Positions 1-9,173 of a stretch of DNA of 64,000 nt are shown in pieces. The stretch comes from Planctomycetota bacterium (GTDB lineage: Bacteria > Planctomycetota > UBA1135 > GCA-002686595), in the NCBI GenBank assembly GCA_016795245.1, contig JAEUIA010000086.1, positions 83,320 through 147,319 of the forward strand, read 5' to 3'. The translations under genes were made by a program, and so were the position numbers. Under the pieces are notes generated by a model, which did no database searches, had not been told where the DNA came from, and saw only the letters and a program-made list of their open reading frames with translations. The first letter of the stretch is position 1, and the number at the start of each line of letters is the position of its first letter.

Positions 1-2
1 AA

Positions 3-1199
3 TGCGCTTTCGACGCCCGGCGCCTTTCGAACTGCCTGAGTGCGCGTGACCCGGAATTGGCGCGCACCGCACTGTGGACGATCGAAAGGCAGGCCCAGGC
101 GCGGCGCTTGACGCGCGACGACGACCAGGCCGTGGAGAAGTGGCTCGACGTATTGAGTGCGCGCGTGCGCGGTGCCGGGCCGGCTGAGGTGCGCGGCGCG
201 GCCTTGCTGGCGTTACTGCGGATCGATGCGCTCGCGGCTCAGGCGCTGGCCGTCGCAGTCTTGGACGACAAGGCGGAAGGCTTGCGCTGTGCCGCGCTGC
301 AAGTCGTCGCGACGCAGAGCGAGCAAGAATCATTGACGCATTCGACGCGCGCGCTGTCCGATGCGAGCTTCCGCGTGCGCTCGGTCGCGGTCGACAACTT
401 GAAGCGCTTGAAGAGCCGTGCCTCCGTCACGGCGCTCATCGAGCGCCTGGGAGTCGAGCCGCGCGCACGACTGAAGGGCGAGATCCTGGTGTTCCTGCGC
501 GACAGTTCCGGCCAGGATCATGGCCTCGACCTGGAGGCGTGGCGTGCGTGGGCGGACACGTTGAAGGGTCCGTGGAGCACCGGCGGCACCGAGCGCAGCA
601 CGCCGTTCGGCGGCGACACGCACGTGAAGCTCGCCGGATTCGAACTCGTGTCCGACCGCGTGACATTCCTGATCGATCTGTCGGGCTCGATGTGGGACAC
701 CGAGGAAGGCGGGCAGACGCGCAAGCAACTCGTCGACGTCAAGTTGCGCGCCTGCCTGGAAGCGCTGCCCGCTACGGCCGAGTTCAACCTGATTCCGTAC
801 ACGCGCGTAGCCATCCCGTGGGAGAAGCGCCTCGTGCGCGCCTCCAAGGACAACGTCGCCCGCGCCGCGCGCTGGTTCGAGAGCCGCAACGACCGCGGTC
901 CGGGCAATGTGTACGACGCGATCCTGCTCGCGCTCGAGGATCCGGAGGTCGACACACTCGTGATCCTGACCGACGGCGTACCGACCGGCGGTCGACGCTG
1001 GAATCTGGAGTTGATGGTCGAATTGCTGGTCGAACGCAATCGCTACCTACAGGTGGCTTTCGATTCGATCCTGGTCGACGCGCCCAAGGGCAACCGCCGC
1101 GTCTGGGCCGATCTCGCTGAACGGACCGGAGGCCGGTCGAAGGCGCTCGAAGTGTCCGATCTGCAAGGTGAAGGCGTCGCGCGCGGGCCGCCGCGCTGA
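3..1199 (+). CDS. HEAT-repeat and von Willebrand factor A domain protein (5' end outside window)
   Basis: The frame is open from the first bases of the window to the TGA at 1197-1199, so the true start lies upstream and about 398 codons are visible. The first half is an Ala/Leu/Arg-rich alternation of short helices typical of HEAT-like repeats. The second half is a VWA domain: the MIDAS motif DLSGSM is encoded near 675-692 and the later LVILTDGVPTGG strand (near 957-992) supplies the usual TDG. VWA domains bind divalent metal and mediate protein-protein contacts. No membrane segment is visible in the fragment. The combination is a scaffold or adhesion type without a predictable specific partner. 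The TTG at 57 is only an internal codon of the open frame. Confidence 0.8.
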   Translation, partial: CAFDARRLSNCLSARDPELARTALWTIERQAQARRLTRDDDQAVEKWLDVLSARVRGAGPAEVRGAALLALLRIDALAAQALAVAVLDDKAEGLRCAALQVVATQSEQESLTHSTRALSDASFRVRSVAVDNLKRLKSRASVTALIERLGVEPRARLKGEILVFLRDSSGQDHGLDLEAWRAWADTLKGPWSTGGTERSTPFGGDTHVKLAGFELVSDRVTFLIDLSGSMWDTEEGGQTRKQLVDVKLRACLEALPATAEFNLIPYTRVAIPWEKRLVRASKDNVARAARWFESRNDRGPGNVYDAILLALEDPEVDTLVILTDGVPTGGRRWNLELMVELLVERNRYLQVAFDSILVDAPKGNRRVWADLAERTGGRSKALEVSDLQGEGVARGPPR

Positions 1200-1250
1200 G
1201 TTCGTGCAGGTCGGCAGACGTTGATGCGTCACCCCGGGCGCGTGAGGGTG

Positions 1251-1256
1251 TAGAGT
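1251..1256 (+). promoter_or_regulatory. possible -10 element (TAGAGT)
   Basis: TAGAGT fits TAnnnT and lies 21 nt before the ATG of the CAP-domain gene, in the 78-nt gap after the VWA gene. No convincing -35 box was found at standard spacing. Confidence 0.25.
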
Positions 1257-1277
1257 AGTCGCCCCAAACGTGACCGC

Positions 1278-2999
1278 ATGATTCCGAACCCGCTTCAAAG
1301 CCTCTGTGCCTGGGCTCTGGTCCTCGCCCTCGCAGGCACAGACGCATTGGCTCTCGCAACCCTCCCGCAGCCGAGTGCGGCCCTCGAGGATGTCGCGACA
1401 CGGATCGCCGCTGCTCTGGCGCGCGAACAACGCGGCGAATTGAAGGACGCGCGCGAACTGTGGCTGGCATTGGCTCCCGAGGTCGCTCCAGGCACGGAGC
1501 GCGACGCGATCATCGCGCGAGCGCGTTCGCTGGCAGCGCGGCTCGCGTTGCGGGATGAGATCCAGACGGCGGTGCCGACCGATCAGCGCGTCTTCGCCGA
1601 GATCGGCATCGACAAGGCCGACGCGACCGGGATCGTCTCCGGCGCGAAGCACACGCCCTGGCACGAGGTGTCGCTCGACATCCTCATGCGCGCGGCGGCC
1701 GCTGCACGCGCCTCGCGCGACGCGCAGAACGGCCTCGTGTTCGAGACGCTCGTGCGGGGCACGGAGGCGCGCAAGCGCGATGCCCTGCTCGATCTAGGTC
1801 GGCGTTTCGAACGCGGCGAGATCGACGCCGGTGACGCCTTCGCCGCCGTCGCGCGCGCGCGCTCCGAGCCCATCCCCGCACGCGGCTATGCCTTTCAGAA
1901 CGGAGTTTGGATCGGCCTCGACGTCGCTGCGGAAAAGGCGCGCTCGGCCGGCTTGGAGGAAGCTGCGCGCGCGCTCGAAACGGCGGCGTCCGGTAAACGC
2001 GAGTCCGCTCTGCAGGCGCTCGAAAAACTCGGCCCCGAGGGCGCCGCCCGCGTACTCCCCGCCCTGGAAAAACGTCTGAACGACGCCGCACTCGTGCTCG
2101 CGCAAGCCGTGTCACAGCGACCGGTCATCGCGGTGGTCGAGGCGCGCAAGACGCTGGACGAGTGCCGCAAGTCCGCACTCGACTTGATCTTCGACGAAGA
2201 GCGCTATTTCTATCCGTACACGCCGCCCGAGTGCCCAGAGGAGAAGGTCAAGCTCTACGCCGGTGTGCAGCAAGAAGTCGACGGGCTGGTGTCCAAGGTT
2301 CGCGATGCCTGGAAATTCTCCCGCCGCGCGAATCTGTCACCGAACGTCAAGATCGCGCTCGATGAACTCGACTGGAATCGCGCCGTGCGCACGCCGCGCA
2401 AGCTCGCTTTCGCCTGGCCCGAGGCTCTGCCCACCTGGGTCGACGGCCTGGATCGCAACGGCGATTTCCTCGATCTGAAGAACTTCGCCTGGGATGCGAA
2501 GGAACGCTCGATTCTGCGCCGCAACGGCGAGATCGACGCGCTCAACACGCGAGCCTGGCAGCGCAAGGAGAGCGACGCCGCGCGCCGCGCGGACGGCGAG
2601 GAGCAGAAGCAGGTCGAAGTCACGAACGAATACCGGCGCATGTTCGGCCGCAACGTCCTGGCGTGGAATCCGAAACTCCAGACGGCTGCGCAAGGCCACT
2701 CGGACTACATGTCGTTGACGGGCGACTTCGGTCATTTCGAGAAGGACCCGGCGCGCCGGACGCCCGGAGATCGCTTGCGCCTCGCGGGCTACAGCGGCGG
2801 CGGCGGCGAGAACTGCAGCCTGGGCAACACCAGCGCGGAAGGCGCGCACACCGGGTGGACGCACTCGAGCGGACACCACCGCAACATCCTCGGCCACGGA
2901 CACCGCGAGATGGCTTCCGCGCTCGCCGCGATCTACTGGACGCAGAATTTCGGATCGGGGCGCGAGTTCGAAGCTGAACTGGCGCGAACCGGAGAATAG
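1278..2999 (+). CDS. secreted CAP (SCP/PR-1) domain protein
   Basis: 573 aa. The N-terminus is a signal peptide (hydrophobic residues about 9-26, ending in an Ala-Leu-Ala type site), so the protein is exported. Residues about 30-440 are a helical region rich in Ala, Glu and Arg with no recognised family. Residues about 450-573 form a CAP domain: it opens NEYRRMFGRN, has the two conserved histidines (QGHSDY, FGHF), the GEN Glu and the GHHRNIL signature. Bacterial CAP proteins are extracytoplasmic and their chemistry is mostly unknown. The gene is followed after 13 nt by a co-directional exported protein, so the two are probably co-transcribed. The ATG at 1278 directly precedes the signal peptide and is preferred. 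Confidence 0.85.
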   Translation: MIPNPLQSLCAWALVLALAGTDALALATLPQPSAALEDVATRIAAALAREQRGELKDARELWLALAPEVAPGTERDAIIARARSLAARLALRDEIQTAVPTDQRVFAEIGIDKADATGIVSGAKHTPWHEVSLDILMRAAAAARASRDAQNGLVFETLVRGTEARKRDALLDLGRRFERGEIDAGDAFAAVARARSEPIPARGYAFQNGVWIGLDVAAEKARSAGLEEAARALETAASGKRESALQALEKLGPEGAARVLPALEKRLNDAALVLAQAVSQRPVIAVVEARKTLDECRKSALDLIFDEERYFYPYTPPECPEEKVKLYAGVQQEVDGLVSKVRDAWKFSRRANLSPNVKIALDELDWNRAVRTPRKLAFAWPEALPTWVDGLDRNGDFLDLKNFAWDAKERSILRRNGEIDALNTRAWQRKESDAARRADGEEQKQVEVTNEYRRMFGRNVLAWNPKLQTAAQGHSDYMSLTGDFGHFEKDPARRTPGDRLRLAGYSGGGGENCSLGNTSAEGAHTGWTHSSGHHRNILGHGHREMASALAAIYWTQNFGSGREFEAELARTGE

Positions 3000-3012
3000 A
3001 GAAGATCACCGC

Positions 3013-5790
3013 ATGAGCACGTTTCGGCGCGCGTTGTTGGTTCTGACCCTGGCGTTGATCTCGGGCGCGGTGATCGCTCCTGCATACGGCGCACAGGACA
3101 AGTCGGCGCCGGGTGATCGCCCGCAGATCCTGTGGCAGCGCACCCTCGAAGACGCGCTCGTGCTGGCCAGCGCGGAACAGCGACCGTTGCTCGTGGCGAT
3201 CAACGTCGATGGTGAATCCGCTTCGGATCGCATCGTGAATGAGCGCTATCGCGATCCACGCTTCGTCGAATGGACGAGCCGTTTCGCTTGTGTCGTCGCC
3301 AGCATTTCGCGCCACAACCCGCGTGATTTCGACACCGAAGGCCGCCGCATTCCGTGCCCGCGTCTGGGTGAGGTGACGTGCGGTGAACACATCGCACTCG
3401 AGCCGATCCTGTTCGAGCGCTACCTCGGCGGAGAACGCGTGTCGCCGCGTCACGCCTTGATTCAACCCGACAATCACAAGACGTTCGACCTGTTCCTCCT
3501 GTTTGACCTGGCGGAACTGGACGAGGCGATCGCGCGCTGCGCAGCCGAGGCCCCGCCGCCGATCGCCGAACCGCACCTGCCTCCCGAACCCGCGCGCAAG
3601 AACACCAAGGAACGACTGGCGCAATGGCGCACCATGGCTGCGTCGCGCACGGCGCGCGGGCGCGAGCGCTTCGAAACGGTCGTCGAAGGGGTGCGCCGCG
3701 AATCCTGGGTGGGGGGACGCTTCGAGTCGTGGCTCGTCGAGGCTCTAGACGCCATCGCGGAAGTCGGCGATGCCGGATCGACGGGTGTGCTGCGCGGTTT
3801 GTTGAATCGCACTCCGCTCCCCAGCAATGCGCTGCTCCAGAAGATCGGCGACACGGCTGCGACACTCAAGGTCGGTAGCTCCGTCGCGCGCATCGTGCGC
3901 GAGCGCCTGGCCGGCCCGGGAAAGTTCCCCGGATCGCCGCTGCTCGGTGACGACCGCGACCTCTTGCCGTTGTTGGCGCGGTTCGACGCGTCGACGCCTG
4001 CGACTCGTTCGTTCTTGTTGGCGCACAGTGCGATCGGGGAAGAGTCCGAGCGTCGCGCGGCGGCGCTGGCTCTGAGTCCGAGTTTGCCGATGGAAGCTGT
4101 GTCGCGCGTCGCCGCCGCAGTCGAATCGGAAGGCGGCGCGTGCGAGTTCGGCGAGTTGATGAAGTTCGCAATCGACGTCGGGCGTGCGCTGCCGCACTTC
4201 GAAAAGCCTGCGGAAGTGCTCGCACCCATCGCAGAGCTGGAACTCGAACTCATCGAGAGCGATCGTGCGCTGACGGCCGACCCGACCGCCGTCGAAGCCC
4301 AGGAACGCTTCGGGCGCGTCTCGCTGAACCTCGCGCGGCAGTACATCGCGAACGGCGGCGGTGACCCGCGCCTCTTGCTCGAAGATGCACGTGCGTGGCT
4401 CGAGCGCGCAGCTCAGGGCCGGCCCAACGATGTCAGCCTGGCCTTCGCGCGCGCGCGTGCCGCGTACTTGAGCAGTCGCTTCGAAGAACAGGAGCGCATC
4501 GCATTGGCCGCGTTCGGCGGTTATCCGGCGCGCGATGCGCTGGCGCCCGAGGCGCTCAAGCTCGTCGATGCGCTGACCCTGGGCGACGGCGACGTGCGCC
4601 GTGCGGCGACGCTCTTGTTCGACGAGAACAAGCTCGAAGCCTTGCGTTGGGTCGGCGACGCGAGCGCACGTCTGATTGCGGCGCGTGCCGGTCAGGATCC
4701 CGCCCTCGAAGTCCGAGGCTACGTCCGCGGAGCGCGCGCGCTCGCGCTGGTCGCCGTCTCGCCGTCGTCGGACGAGACCGATTGGGTGAGCCTCGCGTCC
4801 TTCCTCGGTGCGTTGGGCCTCGAGCGCGAAGCCCTGTGTGCGTGGGAGACGGGCGCCGCAAGGAGGCCCGAATCGAATGCGCTGCGCGACGGTCTGAACC
4901 GAGCGCTGTGGAGCGCGGGACGCCTCGATCTCGCACCGATCAAGGCCGAGTGGATCGCGGGGCGATTCCCGGATTCCGGCGCGTGTGCGTGGCACGCAGG
5001 CTACGCGTGGATTCTCCTGGGCGAGGATTCCAGGCGCGAACTCAGGCACGAAGCGGCGCTGCGCAGCTACGCGCTCGCGATTCGAGGCTTCGAACGCAGC
5101 ATCGAACTGCGGGAAGACCTGCGCGCCAGTTCCGCGCACTACATCGCCATCTCGGAGCTTGGATCCGCCTTCGCACTGTTCGAACTGGGGCGGCGCGACC
5201 CGTCACTGGCCGCACTCGCGCGCGCACTGCGGCAGGCGCCGAGCGTGCTCGACTCGCGCGACGGTCTGGACCGCGACGTGCCTGATCTGATCGACGCGCT
5301 GCTCGAGTGGCGCGATGGGCGCAAGAGCTCGCTGCAGGTGATCGCGGTCGCCGAGAGTCTGGCGCAGGCCATGCCCGACAATCCGCGGCCGTGCCTGATG
5401 GTCTCGGACACGGCGCTGCGCGAAGGCTTGCGCGCCGACGGCCGCTCTCCGCGCACGGCGGTGAACGACGAAGGCGAGCGCGTGCGCTTGCCCTCCGAGG
5501 AAGGCGATGCGTACATGCGTGAATCGATCGCGGTCGCACGCATGGCCGTGGACATCGAAGCGAACGAGGTGACGCGCACGCAACTGGCTCAGTCGCTCAG
5601 CGTCCACGCGGAACGGCGTCTCGTGTTGGGGGACACAGCCGAGGCCGCGCCGCTCTTGGCCGAAGCGGCGGTGTTGCTGGGCGAGGAACCGCCGGGTTTG
5701 ACCTCAACGCAGGCGGCGCTCGAGGAGACTGCGGCGCTGTTGCGAACGAAGCTCGGTCCGGCACGACCGGTGTTCCGACCCGGGCGCTGA
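3013..5790 (+). CDS. exported protein with thioredoxin-like N-terminus and TPR-like helices
   Basis: 925 aa with a clear signal peptide (about residues 5-27, cleavage near AYG-AQ). Residues about 35-190 resemble the thioredoxin fold in the layout seen in DUF255-like proteins: a helix with LEDALVLASAEQRP, the strand PLLVAINVD, then a helix leading to FACVVASI. The place where a CxxC would sit reads GESASD, so it should not be a redox-active thioredoxin. The rest is long helical Ala/Leu/Arg repeat sequence compatible with TPR or Sel1-like repeats. It follows the CAP gene by 13 nt and ends 20 nt before the large palindrome at 5811-5912. The thioredoxin assignment is an inference from the strand/helix pattern. 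Confidence 0.6.
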   Translation: MSTFRRALLVLTLALISGAVIAPAYGAQDKSAPGDRPQILWQRTLEDALVLASAEQRPLLVAINVDGESASDRIVNERYRDPRFVEWTSRFACVVASISRHNPRDFDTEGRRIPCPRLGEVTCGEHIALEPILFERYLGGERVSPRHALIQPDNHKTFDLFLLFDLAELDEAIARCAAEAPPPIAEPHLPPEPARKNTKERLAQWRTMAASRTARGRERFETVVEGVRRESWVGGRFESWLVEALDAIAEVGDAGSTGVLRGLLNRTPLPSNALLQKIGDTAATLKVGSSVARIVRERLAGPGKFPGSPLLGDDRDLLPLLARFDASTPATRSFLLAHSAIGEESERRAAALALSPSLPMEAVSRVAAAVESEGGACEFGELMKFAIDVGRALPHFEKPAEVLAPIAELELELIESDRALTADPTAVEAQERFGRVSLNLARQYIANGGGDPRLLLEDARAWLERAAQGRPNDVSLAFARARAAYLSSRFEEQERIALAAFGGYPARDALAPEALKLVDALTLGDGDVRRAATLLFDENKLEALRWVGDASARLIAARAGQDPALEVRGYVRGARALALVAVSPSSDETDWVSLASFLGALGLEREALCAWETGAARRPESNALRDGLNRALWSAGRLDLAPIKAEWIAGRFPDSGACAWHAGYAWILLGEDSRRELRHEAALRSYALAIRGFERSIELREDLRASSAHYIAISELGSAFALFELGRRDPSLAALARALRQAPSVLDSRDGLDRDVPDLIDALLEWRDGRKSSLQVIAVAESLAQAMPDNPRPCLMVSDTALREGLRADGRSPRTAVNDEGERVRLPSEEGDAYMRESIAVARMAVDIEANEVTRTQLAQSLSVHAERRLVLGDTAEAAPLLAEAAVLLGEEPPGLTSTQAALEETAALLRTKLGPARPVFRPGR

Positions 5791-5810
5791 ACCGAGGTCC
5801 GATCGACCGC

Positions 5811-5912
5811 TACGGTACACGGCTATTGTCTTCCCGATTCGCTGACGTAGAACCGCGCGATGGCGTGCGGTTCTTCGCCGGTGAATCGGGGAGACAATAG
5901 CCGTGTACCGTA
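5811..5912. repeat. 102-nt palindrome: 30-bp stem plus inner 11-bp stem-loop between convergent genes
   Basis: The left arm 5811-5840 pairs with the right arm 5883-5912 over all 30 positions, with one G-U wobble (T5831 opposite G5892). Inside, 5849-5859 pairs with 5864-5874 (11 bp, one wobble) around a 4-nt ATGG loop. The two stems are separated by an 8/8 internal loop. The right arm ends directly against the phoU stop codon (5913-5915, minus strand), and the left arm starts 20 nt after the stop of the 925-aa gene. No T-tract follows on either strand, so it is not a canonical intrinsic terminator, although it could block transcription in both directions. No target duplication is visible. It could be a bidirectional terminator, an RNase III substrate or a REP/MITE-like element. 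Confidence 0.9.
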
Positions 5913-6614
5913 TCAATTGCGCTGCTCGTCCAGCGCCTCTCCCGCTTCGCGACTGAACTCGACCATGTGGTGGCGCACGATGCGACCGCTGGCGACGAAG
6001 ATCACGTCTTCTGCGATGTTCGTCGCGTGGTCGGCCAACCGCTCGAGATTGCGCAGGGCCCCGACGAGGTGCATCACGTCGCCGATGCGGTCGGGGTGCA
6101 CGCGCATGAACTGGATCGCTTCGCCCAGGAGTTCACGGTACAAGCGATCGGCTTCCACGTCGGACTTCCACACGCGCAAGGCCAGATCCGCGTCGCGCCG
6201 CACGAGCGCATCGAGTCCCTCGCGCACCATGCGTTTCGCGACGGCAGCCATGCGCGATACGTCCGGACGGAACGGGAGCGGCGGCACCTCTGCCAGCACT
6301 TCGGCGCGCTCGGCGATGTTCACCGCCAGGTCGCCCATGCGCTCTAGATCGGAATTGACCTTCATCATGCCGCAGATGAAGCGCAAGTCGCGTGCGACCG
6401 GCTGTCGCGTGGCGAGGACTTCCAAGCACCTCTCCTCGACCTCGTTTTCCAGGTCGTCGACCGCGTCGTCGCCGTCGATCACCTGGCGCGCCAACACCGC
6501 ATTGCGGTCTAGCAGAGCGGACAACGAATTGTCGATGGCCTGCTCCACGAGTCCGCCGATGTGTTGGATCTTCTTCGTGATGTCCGTCAAGTCGCCGAGA
6601 ATCTGCTTGCTCAT
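5913..6614 (-). CDS. phoU: phosphate signalling complex protein PhoU
   Basis: 233 aa, the usual PhoU length. It contains the two PhoU helical-bundle repeats, each with its metal-binding signature: the DLERMGDLAVNIAE segment near residue 90 and the NLERLADHATNIAED segment near residue 190. PhoU is a cytoplasmic peripheral protein that couples phosphate transport status to the PhoR kinase and keeps the Pho response off when phosphate is plentiful. It starts 13 nt after phoR and is the last gene of a four-gene minus-strand operon. The transporter genes pstSCAB that normally accompany it are not in this window. Confidence 0.95.
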   Translation of the reverse strand: MSKQILGDLTDITKKIQHIGGLVEQAIDNSLSALLDRNAVLARQVIDGDDAVDDLENEVEERCLEVLATRQPVARDLRFICGMMKVNSDLERMGDLAVNIAERAEVLAEVPPLPFRPDVSRMAAVAKRMVREGLDALVRRDADLALRVWKSDVEADRLYRELLGEAIQFMRVHPDRIGDVMHLVGALRNLERLADHATNIAEDVIFVASGRIVRHHMVEFSREAGEALDEQRN

Positions 6615-6627
6615 GCTTGCTCCGGGG

Positions 6628-8433
6628 TCAGCTCTGAATCGATTCCGCGCCGCGACGACGCAGCGGCAGGATCACAGTGAACGTGGAGCCTACACCTTCC
6701 TGGCTGGTGACGCTTACCCGGCCGCCGTGTGCGCGCACGATGTGCTTCACGATCGCGAGCCCCAGTCCGGTGCCGCCCATTTCCCGCGCACGAGATCGAT
6801 CGACGCGGTAGAAACGTTCGAAGATTCGCGTCAGATCGCCGGCGGGGATGCCGATTCCGGTGTCGCGCACGTGGGCCCTCAATTCCTGGTCGACGGTCTC
6901 GAACTCGACACTGACGCTACCGCCGCGCGGTGTGTACTTGAGCGCGTTCTCGAGCAAGTTCGTGAACAACTGCTCCAGACGTTGTGAGTTGCCGTCCACG
7001 ATCAGGGGGATGGCCGGTGACGGAGGCATCACCAGGCTCACGCCCTTGGCCTCCGCCTCGCCGATCAGAGCTGAAGCCGCGGATCGCAACGGGGCGTCGA
7101 GGCGCACGGGCTCCAGCGGCAAACGGTCGCCCTCCGATTCGATGGCCGACAGGTCGAGCAGGTCCGACACGATCGCGTTGAGACGTGCGGCATTGCGGCC
7201 GGCGATCTCGAGGAATTTGTCGCGTGTCGCGGGCTCGCTCTCGTCGCTGAGTGTTTCGAGTGCACCGATCACGGCCGCCAGGGGTGTCCTCAATTCGTGG
7301 CTCACGTTGGCTACGAAATCGATGCGCACCTGTTCGAGCCTGCGTATGGCGGTGACGTCGGCGAGGAGAGCGACAGCTCCCAAAGGCCCTGGCGTAGCGG
7401 GTGCTTGACCCGGCGTGATCGGTGCCACGGAGAGCCCCAGCGTGCGGCCGTCTTGTCGCGGCGAGGGAGCATCGCCGTGGTGCGGAGTCGCGTGCGTCAG
7501 CGCGCCGCGCAAGGACGACTCGAGGTCCGGAAAGCGCAGTGTCTCCCACAGCAGCGACCCCGGTTTCAGCGGAGCCGGCAGACCTAGAATGCGCGCCGCT
7601 GACTGATTCATGAGCAGGACTCGCTCGTTGCGATCGACCGCGACGACACCTTCGGCCATCGAAGCCAGAATGGTCTCGACCTCGACTCGCGCGCGTCGCT
7701 GGTCTTCGAGTCGCGTGCGCAACTCGAGCGACATGGCATTGAGAGCGTCGCCCAACCGACGCACTTCCAGCGGCCCGTCCGCGCGAACTTGCACGCTCAG
7801 ATTGCCGGCGGACAACTCCGCCGCGTCGCCCTCGATGTCCTTCAGTGGGAGCGCCAACCAGCGGGCGACAAGGGCGGCCGAGAGCAGCCCGAACAGCAGC
7901 AGGCCCAGCCCGAACCAACCGATTCCGTGGCGCAGGGAAGAGACCATCATGTCGACCTGGTCGGACTCGGTCGCTGCGCGCAACGTTCCGAGGTTCTTGC
8001 CCTTGTCCGTCAGGGCGCGAGTCGTGTACGCCGTCGACTTCCCTGTCGTAGCGCTCTTGCGTCGAGCTTCGCCGCTGCCGGTTTGTCGCGCAGCGACCAC
8101 TTCGGGCCGCTCGCCGTGATTGGACAGCGCGCCTTGAGCCTCATTATCGGCCATGACCGTTCCGTCGGCACGAATGAGCGTCAGCCGCAGTCCGTGCAGC
8201 GCACCCAGCACTTGCAGACAGTCGTTGAACGACTGTGAATCGCCGCGGCCACGCAGCATGTCCAAGGCTGACGGCGCAAGCAGGTCGCACGCGATCTTGC
8301 GGCGCTCGGCTGCGTCGTCCTCGACGATGCTGCGCAGTTTGATTTCCCCGGTCACTGCGGCGACCGCCAGCGCCACGCACATGAGGCCGGCGAGCGTCAG
8401 GAAGATCCGTGCGAAGAACGTGTCGGCGCGCAA
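6628..8433 (-). CDS. phoR: PhoR-type sensor histidine kinase
   Basis: 601 aa membrane kinase. Order of parts: TM1 (residues about 8-28), an extracytoplasmic sensor region (about 30-165), TM2 (about 171-193), a HAMP linker (about 194-245), a PAS region (about 250-360), and HisKA with the phosphoacceptor His379 in VSHELRTP. The catalytic domain has the N box NLLENALKY (492-500), DTGIGIP (524-530) and GGTGLGLA (553-560). It autophosphorylates and would transfer phosphate to the response regulator encoded 6 nt upstream. Having an extracytoplasmic loop as well as PAS matches Gram-positive/planctomycete PhoR more than the enterobacterial form. The adjacent phoU supports a phosphate-sensing role. 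Confidence 0.92.
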   Translation of the reverse strand: MRADTFFARIFLTLAGLMCVALAVAAVTGEIKLRSIVEDDAAERRKIACDLLAPSALDMLRGRGDSQSFNDCLQVLGALHGLRLTLIRADGTVMADNEAQGALSNHGERPEVVAARQTGSGEARRKSATTGKSTAYTTRALTDKGKNLGTLRAATESDQVDMMVSSLRHGIGWFGLGLLLFGLLSAALVARWLALPLKDIEGDAAELSAGNLSVQVRADGPLEVRRLGDALNAMSLELRTRLEDQRRARVEVETILASMAEGVVAVDRNERVLLMNQSAARILGLPAPLKPGSLLWETLRFPDLESSLRGALTHATPHHGDAPSPRQDGRTLGLSVAPITPGQAPATPGPLGAVALLADVTAIRRLEQVRIDFVANVSHELRTPLAAVIGALETLSDESEPATRDKFLEIAGRNAARLNAIVSDLLDLSAIESEGDRLPLEPVRLDAPLRSAASALIGEAEAKGVSLVMPPSPAIPLIVDGNSQRLEQLFTNLLENALKYTPRGGSVSVEFETVDQELRAHVRDTGIGIPAGDLTRIFERFYRVDRSRAREMGGTGLGLAIVKHIVRAHGGRVSVTSQEGVGSTFTVILPLRRRGAESIQS

Positions 8434-8439
8434 GCGACT

Positions 8440-9147
8440 TTATTCTACCGGGAGGGGCGCCTCGGCGAACTTGTAGCCCAGTCCACGTATCGTCAGGATG
8501 TGCTCTCCGTGCCGACCGAGTTTCTTGCGCAAGGTCGCCACGTGGACATCGACATTGCGATCGATGACGACGGCCTCCTGACCCAGGACGGCATTCAACA
8601 GGTCGTTGCGCGTAAACGCGCGTCCCTTGTTCGCAACCAGGTGGCGCAGCAGTTTGAACTCGGTGACGGTCAGGCGGACTTCTGCATCTTTGATCGTCAC
8701 CTCGTGCTTGACGGAATCGATGACCATGTCACCGAAGCGCAGCACTCTCTGACCTTGATCGCCGGTGCGCAGCTCGTGGGCACGCAAGCGCGCGCCAACG
8801 CGCGCGATCAGCTCCTTCATGCCGAACGGCTTGCGCACGTAATCGTCGGCGCCCTGCGCCAGGCCGATGACCGCATCGGATTCTTCGCCTTTTGCGGTCA
8901 GCATCACGATCGGGATTTGGGCGGTGCGCGCATCCGCACGCAAGCGGCGACAGACTTCCAATCCACCTATGCCGGGCAACATCAAGTCCAGGATCACGAG
9001 GTCGGGGATCCGCTGTTGTGCTTCGGCCAATCCGGCTTCGCCGTTCCTGGCGATGACGACTTCGTAGTGTTCTTTGGTGAGGTGGTGTCGAACGAGTTCA
9101 ACCAGATCGGGCTCGTCGTCGACGAGGAGTATGCGGGCTTTCTTCAT
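8440..9147 (-). CDS. phoB: PhoB-type response regulator (OmpR/PhoB family)
   Basis: 235 aa. The receiver domain carries the acidic pair D10/D11, phosphoacceptor D54 (in VILDLMLPG), T84 and K106. A C-terminal winged-helix DNA-binding domain (about 135-230) has the OmpR-family pattern FTRNDLLNAV, then the RNVDVHVATLRKKLG recognition region and TIRGLGYKF. Its partner is the PhoR kinase whose gene follows after 6 nt, and PhoU is encoded next, so it most likely activates phosphate-starvation genes. The start has no evident Shine-Dalgarno. It lies 26 nt after the LPS kinase/acyltransferase gene and probably shares its transcript. I could not identify a Pho box in that short gap. Confidence 0.94.
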   Translation of the reverse strand: MKKARILLVDDEPDLVELVRHHLTKEHYEVVIARNGEAGLAEAQQRIPDLVILDLMLPGIGGLEVCRRLRADARTAQIPIVMLTAKGEESDAVIGLAQGADDYVRKPFGMKELIARVGARLRAHELRTGDQGQRVLRFGDMVIDSVKHEVTIKDAEVRLTVTEFKLLRHLVANKGRAFTRNDLLNAVLGQEAVVIDRNVDVHVATLRKKLGRHGEHILTIRGLGYKFAEAPLPVE

Positions 9148-9173
9148 CAGTGAGCGATGCTAGTGGGCCCCGA

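Noticed and set aside
9148..9173. Pho box upstream of phoB
   Set aside because: The 26-nt gap has no pair of spaced CTGTCAT-like direct repeats on either strand.
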